From assembly GCA_949358305.1 (NCBI GenBank), contig OX442321.1, positions 620,001 through 684,000 on the forward strand: 64,000 nucleotides of DNA. Direction: 5' to 3'. Source of the stretch: Strigamia acuminata (taxonomy: Eukaryota > Arthropoda > Chilopoda > Geophilomorpha > Linotaeniidae). This document shows, one piece after another, positions 57,530 through 64,000 of this stretch (the stretch's first letter is position 1; each line of letters begins with the position of its first letter). Under the pieces are notes generated by a model. That model was given only the letters and a program-made list of their open reading frames with translations. It was not told where the DNA came from and searched no databases. Made by a program: the position numbers and the translations under genes.

Positions 57530-58356
57530 CGTCGCCTCGTGGACAAACAAACCGATGTTATTGAGATCCAGACACGAGTGATGCACCGGGTTGAAGATTA
57601 CTCAATCGGTTGGATGTTGGTAAGAGGATGTTTAGATTTCTCGAAGAACAAATTAAAATCGCCGAGCAAAGCGGATGTAAATAGATTTATGTGCAAATAC
57701 GTTTTTCCCGCTGCACGAGCGTTGCTGATGCATTACGAGCTCCTGGTGTTAACAAAAATTTAACACTGGGTGTCGTGTATCGGGCATCCGCGGGTCTAAA
57801 GTTGTATCGAGGAATAAATCAGCTTTTACGCGCATTTCGATTGCAAATAAACAAATTTAGAACGAAGAAAAAAATCCTCCATTTATGTTAAAACAAAAAA
57901 AAAATTCCAAACTTAAGATAAAATAAAATTTTATTTTTTATTTGAACTTATATTTTTCATAAATAATAAATAAATAAATGATGCAATTTAATGGAACCTA
58001 TTTTATTCATTTCTTCAAAACTGACGAATAAATGATGCAATTTAATGAATTAAAATGTTTACGATGACCATCCATCACAACACAACGTGACCCTTCGTTT
58101 ACATTACATCAGCCAGAACATCCGGCGAAATCGCGCCACCGCGCATCGACTTCCGATTGCGCAAGCAACAGATAAAAAGATGAACTGCGCATAAACTTTT
58201 CCGTCCGTTCCGTGTTTTCGTTGCTGGATGTGTCATGGTGGATAGAGCAAACGCGTGAAGTCAGCAGGCTGCTGAAAACTTCGCTTTTGAAAGCGCACCA
58301 GACCAGGTCAGAGAGGTTCGGCCATCAACCCGCCGCTCCAACACGACTCGAGCAAA
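57530..58356. promoter_or_regulatory. Divergent LRPAP1/4E-BP intergenic region
   Basis: Holds the promoter of LRPAP1 at the left and that of 4E-BP at the right. The middle (57890-58060) is AT-rich. Signals near 4E-BP are two copies of tgatgcaat (57979-57987 and 58033-58041), a forkhead-like cgtttacat near 58097, a palindromic C/EBP-like attgcgcaag near 58156 and a weak TATA-like gataaaaaga near 58171. No third gene is supported. Confidence 0.5.
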
Positions 58357-60467
58357 ATGTCAGCCAATTCCGTAGCGCGACACATGAGTCAATGCCGCGA
58401 TATTCCTTCGCGAAGAGTGACCATCAACGACGCTTCTCAACTGCCTGCTGATTACTGCACTACTCCTGGCGGTACCATCTTTTCCACGACTCCAGGAGGT
58501 TCGTATCGCGCCAACAACGCCCCGCAAATATTTATTCGCGCAACCGCAACACCTCCGCCGCGATGCCACGCTCGAGCATTGTTGCCGAAGCGCCGCAGCT
58601 AACTGCGTAGAGCCCCAGACACGCCACAGCTCGAACGGCAAACATGGCGCGGGCAAACATGTGACATTTGTTTTGATTACCAGTTTAAGCCTATCGACAT
58701 CTCATATCGCGCATTATATAAGAGAACAAGTGATAACACGATGGCATTTCGTCAAAATTTACGAAAAATCGCAACAACAAAATTAATTAATTAATTGATG
58801 ACGTAATTTTTTGTTTATTTTGGATTTTTATGTTTATTCGCAGCAATTAATTGAGATTTTTTGTTTTGCTTCAATTGGCAATTGTCCATCGACTATTTTC
58901 TGCGTTTTAAAACACGAGTTGACTATTCTAGGATCAACAAACTGAACCCCGAGTGTATTGTGCCAAATTTTTTCCATTACATCATTTTTTTATATATATA
59001 TATATATAAAAAAAAAAAAAAAAAAAATTTTTTTTTATTTATTTCTGCACATTTTGTTGTCGTAGTTGAACGCCACCTGACGATGACTCACTATTCTATT
59101 CACCGTCGATGCTCGTGTGTTTTTCTCGAATAAATATTTTGCGCGTCGTTTTATTTGATTGAATTTAATACGAATTTAATTGTATTTGATCAGGGACGAG
59201 AATAATTTACGATCGGGCATTCCTGCTGCAGATGAGGAACTCACCAATGGCGAAAACACCACCAAAGAATCTTCCAAATATCCCTGGAGTGACCTGCAGG
59301 GTTGCCACTGTGCCAGAGTCTCCTAAGGAGAACGGCGAAGCAAATGGGCCAAAGGCCAACAGTGGAAAAATTGGTATTTTCCTCGTACGAACTCGGATGC
59401 AGCGTTTTATCCCAGATAGAGAGAAAGAAAGAAAGATGTTTCAAAGTCTGTTTGAGATAACTTTTTTATTTTTTTTTTTTATTTAGTCATCGACACCATT
59501 TTTGCAACGGGACTAAAACGTTGCATCAGAAAATTGAATTGATTTGATTAAAGCATTTCTCGATTTACACACGCGCTTCTAATTAAAAGTGAAATTGTGC
59601 ACCTTCAATGCAGATTGGAATATATTTTTTTTTTGCGTTCATAAAGTGGAATTTTCTTTAAAAGGTGCAAGTTTTGCACTTGGAAATGCATTTACGACTG
59701 GATTTTATCCTTGAAAATGCATTTACGCTTAAATTTGGCATTTGAAAGTGCTTTTACGCTTAAATTTAGCATTTGAAAGTGCTTTTACGCTTAAATTTAG
59801 CATTTGAAAGTGCTTTTACGCTTAAATTTTGCATTTGAAAATTCAATTACGCCTGAATTTTAAACTTGGAAATGCATTTACGCTAGAATTTTACACTTGG
59901 AAGTGCTTTTACGCCTAAATTTTACACTTGAAAGTGCTTTTACGCTTAAATTTTACACTTGAAAATGCATTTACGCATCAATTTTACACATCAAAATGCA
60001 TTTACGACTGAATTTAACACTTGAAAATGCATTTACGACTGAATTTAACACTTGAAAATGCATTTACGACTCAATTTTACACCGAAAAGTTTTTTTTTTT
60101 TTTTTTTTTGAAATAAAATCCATTTTTGCACTTTACTTAAATAATTTTTGTTTTTATTTTTAAAAGTGCATTTCTGCATCCAAAAATATTTTTTTTTTCC
60201 AAAAAATAAATCCATGCCTTCGATGTTATTTGAGAATTTCCTATAGAAAAAGCAATAAAATCAGTTAAAAAAAAAATAATGAAATAAAAACGCACCTGCC
60301 ATTAGTACTCGACAAACACACGTGACTGTGACTCGAAAAATGCACAACAATTTTAAAAATAAAAAATTTAAAAAAAATTAAAAAAAAAAGTGCAAACTAA
60401 TAATGCAAATGTGTTGAATATAATTGCAGAGAATCACGACGAGCCACAATTCGAGATGGATATTTGA
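58357..60467 (+). CDS. EIF4EBP: eIF4E-binding protein (4E-BP, Thor)
   Basis: Three coding exons: 58357-58498, 59194-59373 and 60430-60467. They give 119 aa, the normal 4E-BP length. The protein binds eIF4E and blocks cap-dependent translation until phosphorylated by TOR. The duplicated priming sites appear as CTTPGG and STTPGG (Thr 36 and 45). The eIF4E-binding motif YDRAFLL is at 53-59, the later phosphosites [10 protein letters not shown] (Ser 64, Thr 69) follow, then LPNIPGVT, and the C-terminal TOS motif FEMDI is the last five residues (115-119). The RAIP motif is changed to RDIP. The last exon is tiny, with 12 codons including the stop. Intron 2 carries a minisatellite. A poly(A) signal lies near 60868. 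It precedes an ankyrin-repeat gene on the same strand. Confidence 0.96.
59665..60090. repeat. Minisatellite of about 31-bp units in 4E-BP intron 2
   Basis: About 13 copies of a unit such as ttgaaagtgcttttacgctt plus aaatttagcat. The word tgcatttacg or tgcttttacg recurs in almost every unit. Units are most similar at 59740-59830. Confidence 0.85.
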
Positions 60468-61629
60468 GAGTGGTTTTTGGTCAGCTGATGAAGTGCCATA
60501 CAACACTGTGGCCTATTATGTATCTATGGAGACAAGAAAACTCCAATGGCTCAAGGAGGACACATTGCACAGTTTTATTATATCTATTCTCTGTGCAATA
60601 TCTCTTATATAATTATTAAAAACTTACACGTAAAATCAAGTGCCAGCTAAGTTTGCTGGTTGCTCAATATTTTTTGATTCTGACATGTATTTCTAACTAA
60701 TTCTAGACAAAATCACGCCCAATTGCTCATGAGCAACGCTGTGAACAATTTCTATCGATTCGATTCATTTCTAGCGAAGAAATGAACATTTTATTTGCTT
60801 TGGGAAAGTTCAATTTTTTTTTTTTTCTGTTTCAATTTTTCAGTTTATTTCTTGTTTTTTGATGGAAAATAAATTAGGGAAATATTTTTAATACACTAAT
60901 TTTTGTAAAATATATATATATATCTATACATATATGAAACTATTTTTTGTATTTCTAAATTTCGTTCTGAGCAGATATTTCATCAATGTTTTAGACTAGA
61001 AATTTGTTTGGAAAAAATTTCACTAAATAACCGGTCAAAAGAAACAAAAAGATTGTTTTTTAATTTTATTTTTTATTTTAAAGAAAGCATAATAAATAAA
61101 TACATAAATAAATAAATAAATAAAAATACCAAAAATTTAATATTAGTTTGGGGATTTAGATTATTTTTAAGATAAAAAAAAATAAATAAGTTAAAAAAAA
61201 AAAATATTATATAAATTGTATACCGGTAACCGGTGGAAAATTGGATTGTGAAGTGTTAAAATGTGTCCTACTTGACGTTAGGTTTTTCTTGTACTACAAA
61301 CAGAACAAAACAAAAACGAAAAAAAAAAAAAGACAAAATAAAAAAGCTTGGCCCAGCAGTGGCAAAGTTTTTGATTTTATTTCTCGTTTCTACATTTTCT
61401 CCAAAGAAATATTTCAACGAAACAGGCCTCCATTTTGACCCCGGAATTGTGGGATATATGGAGTCAACCCCAACCAATAGAGGTCACAGGTCAATGGTTA
61501 ATTTTGTCTTCTACTAGTCTATACTCGTCGCTGATTCGTCAGTTTGCGATCACTTTGTTTTGGTTTTGAATTTCAATACTTTTTCGCTGCTTCGTCTCGG
61601 TCAAGATCGTTCGGGGAACAAATCAGAAA
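60468..61629 (+). other. 4E-BP 3' UTR and promoter of the ankyrin gene
   Basis: The 4E-BP 3' UTR with AATAAA near 60868 is followed by AT-rich sequence with short (TA)n and (AAAT)n runs to about 61210. From about 61420 composition is less AT-rich and is probably promoter and 5' UTR of the downstream gene. No further gene is seen. Confidence 0.5.
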
Positions 61630-64000
61630 ATGCAGAATGGACACCCGCAAAGTGGTCTACAGGAACGGCCATACTGCAACGAAAGAAGAACTTCCGAATC
61701 GAGTGAATCCGAAGGCGAACAGGTAAAATTGCAAAAAAAAAATTATAAAATAGAAAAAAAAAATTAAGTTGCGAAAATTGCATTGTTTTCGATTTGGGTC
61801 GAGTCAGGGTGGATGCATTGTTTTGGTTCGGGGTCAGAGTTAAGCTCAACAGGTGGTGCGTGGCCTTGATTCGAACAAGTCCATCCCCATTTAACAGAGG
61901 GAACAGTCCTCTACTTAGCGTAGATCTTTAATTTTGATGTCTAAAATCGGAAATAAAGAGTCAGTTGGCTTTCTTGCAGTGTCTGCATTGTTTCGGTCAC
62001 CTGTTTATGGAATATTTGGGGAAAAATACGATTTGTTTTATTTTTATTTAAAAATGTCTTTTTTTTTTTAGTCCGATTCGTTCGTAGTGGTGGAAGTAAA
62101 TAAAGACGGAGAAGCTTTTATCGAGACTCGTAAAGACAGAAAATTAAAATCGACTCGACTTGATAAAAAGAAATCTGTTGCGCCGAATGTAAACGTAGAC
62201 CGAGTGGTAAATGTCGACCATGCCGATGTTGTCAGTGTTTCGAGAGATGAAAGTAAAGTTGATAAAAATGAAACAATTGAAGAAAAAGTGGAAGAAAACG
62301 AGAAAAAAATTGTAGAAATTGAAGAAATTAAGAAAAGATTTGTAGAAATTGAAGAAAATGGGAAAAAAATTATAAAATGTATAGAAATTCGAGGAAATGA
62401 GGAAAAAATTATAAAAATTATAGAAATTCAAGAAGTTGAAGGAAAACCAAAAGCAATTGAAGAAGTTGAAGAAAAAATAAAAGAAATTGAAGAAGTTGAA
62501 GAAAAAACAAAAGAAATTGAAGAAGTTGAGACAAAAATTGTAGAAATCGAAGAAAATAAGAAAAAATTTGTAGAAATAGAAATTCTAGGAAATGATGGAA
62601 AAATTAAATTAGAAATTATAGAACTTCAAGAAGTTCAAGGAAAACCAAAAGCAATTGAAGAAGTTGAAGAAAAAACAAAAGAAATTGAAGAAGTTGAGAC
62701 AAAAATTGTAGAAATTGAAGAAAATGGGAAAAAAATTTTAAAAATGATAGAAATTCGAGGAAATGAGGAAAAAACTATACAAATTATAGAAATTCAAGAA
62801 GTTCAAGGAAAACCAAAAGCAATTGAAGAAGTTGAAGAAAAAATAAAAGAAATTGAAGAATATGAAGAAAAAATAAAAGAAATTCAAGAAGTTGAAGAAA
62901 GAGTAAAAGAAATTTCAGAATATGAAGAAAAACTGAAACGAGATGAATTACAGAAGAAAGAAGATCAAGATAACGTGGACGCACTCTTGACACTATCGGG
63001 TAAAGCGACTTAAAGCGTTCTAATACACTCGATTCTAATACAATTCCGTTTATTTTTCAAGGCGAACAAGGTTATCCCACAGAATTATCAAATTTAATCG
63101 GACCAATCAACGAATTCAAAGACCAAGAGTTTTCTGAAGATCGACCTTTGGTAGAGTCAAATGAAATTCGTGGCAAAGTAATATTTTTTCCAAAAACATT
63201 ATGCAAAAAAAATTTAATTCTAATTTAAATTTTTTTTTTTAGTTTGCAACAAGCGGTATTACAGTCGGAATGGGAGCAAAACGCACGAGCGTTGACAAAA
63301 TTAAGGATTTTCTGTACAACAGTTTAATTAACTCTCACCGATCGCTCGAAAGCACCGCGCTAATGTACGCCTGCGTGAACGGCCACGAAGAAATCGTAAA
63401 AATGCTTCTGAAAGCCGGTTCCAAGCAGAAAGTAACTGAGTACCAAGCCGGATCAGCGCTGGCAGAGGCAGCGAGAGGCGGCCACATTGCCGTGGCGAAG
63501 ATTCTGTTGAAACACGGAGCGACGGTTTACCAGCACTATCCCACAATGCACGCAATACAAGAATACTTGCCCAATCACTACCACCGCACCCAATATTACT
63601 CTCCTCTCAGCCTCGCTTGCCTGAATGGTGAAAAACTTAAATTAAATAAGCTCCTAAAACCCGAATTAAACAACAACTGCTTTATTTATTTCAGACCGAA
63701 TGGAAATGCTTCGCTTTTTAATAGAAGCGGGTGAAGAAGAAGCCAACAAATCTGGACAAACGGAAGACTACAAAGCGTGCTTACACCTAGCGTGCGCTCA
63801 AGACAATTTAGAAATGGCGAAATACATATTGAAATTAGGAACCGATGTATTTTTACGACTAGAATAATTCCAAATTAGTAACTCGCAACTAATCTCTTAT
63901 TTTCTTTCTTCGTTCAGCCCAATTTTAACGATCGTTTCACTGGTGAGACGCCGTACACGCTCGCAGCCGGCACTGGAAACCTCGATATGATAAAATTATT
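61630..64000 (+). CDS. Ankyrin-repeat protein, N-terminal part, possibly mask/ANKHD1-like (runs off window)
   Basis: Exons: 61630-61722, 62072-62999, 63062-63177, 63243-63627, 63695-63846 and 63918 to the window end, all in consistent phase (586+ aa). The start gives MQNGHPQSGL and a Ser/Glu-rich segment. Residues about 100-326 are a Glu/Lys/Ile-rich, coiled-coil-like repetitive region. A short LLTLSG motif follows. Ankyrin repeats start at about residue 417 (TALMYACVNGHEEIVKMLL), then SALAEAARGGHIAVAKILL, SPLSLACLNDRMEMLRFLIE, CLHLACAQDNLEMAKYIL and TPYTLAAGTGNLDMIKLL. The repeat wording and the LLTLSG element recall the first ankyrin block of mask/ANKHD1/ANKRD17, and the 4E-BP neighbour supports this, but similarity is modest. 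Any KH domain would lie beyond the window. Confidence 0.75.

Noticed and set aside
57458-57763. 101-codon plus-strand frame across the LRPAP1 start
   Set aside because: It is the antisense shadow of the LRPAP1 first exon plus promoter and resembles no known protein.

Overview
This is animal nuclear DNA from an unidentified invertebrate metazoan. The genes are intron-rich with GT-AG introns, and splicing all exons gives complete, recognisable animal proteins. Introns and spacers are AT-rich, with many homopolymer runs, minisatellites and small inverted-repeat elements. There is no sign of a bacterial, viral or organellar origin. I could not assign a phylum.

Layout, left to right: the 3' end of a VTI1A-type SNARE gene (1-387, +). 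A full TCF/LEF (pangolin) gene follows (828-37360, +); its first three exons lie within 600 bp and are separated from the other eight by a 32-kb intron that holds most of the window's repeats. Next come a long-chain acyl-CoA synthetase of the ACSL1/5/6 group (40279-44446, +), histone H2A.Z (45604-46589, +) and 2-oxoglutarate dehydrogenase E1 (47769-54031, +). The right-hand part holds a UPF0728 (C10orf53-type) gene (54340-54718, -), NFU1 (54859-56132, +), the receptor-associated protein LRPAP1/RAP (56232-57529, -), 4E-BP (58357-60467, +) and the 5' part of an ankyrin-repeat gene, possibly mask/ANKHD1-like, that runs off the window (61630-64000, +).

The genes are not an operon and act in different processes: membrane traffic, Wnt output, lipid activation, chromatin, the TCA cycle, Fe-S assembly, ER chaperoning and translation control. 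What links them is gene order. VTI1A-TCF-ACSL, H2A.Z-OGDH, OGDH-UPF0728 and 4E-BP-ankyrin all correspond to neighbour pairs in the human genome, which suggests a slowly rearranging genome that kept very old linkages.

The most interesting local signals are a pair of apparently mutually exclusive exons in OGDH at the region that is alternatively spliced in mammals, a TA-flanked hairpin element whose end forms the 5' splice site just upstream of that pair, an optional 48-nt OGDH exon near the C-terminus, a perfect 13-bp hairpin on an NFU1 splice donor, and twin TGATGCAAT (C/EBP-ATF type) sites upstream of 4E-BP. All gene models come from reading splice sites and protein similarity by eye; no database search or RNA evidence was available.
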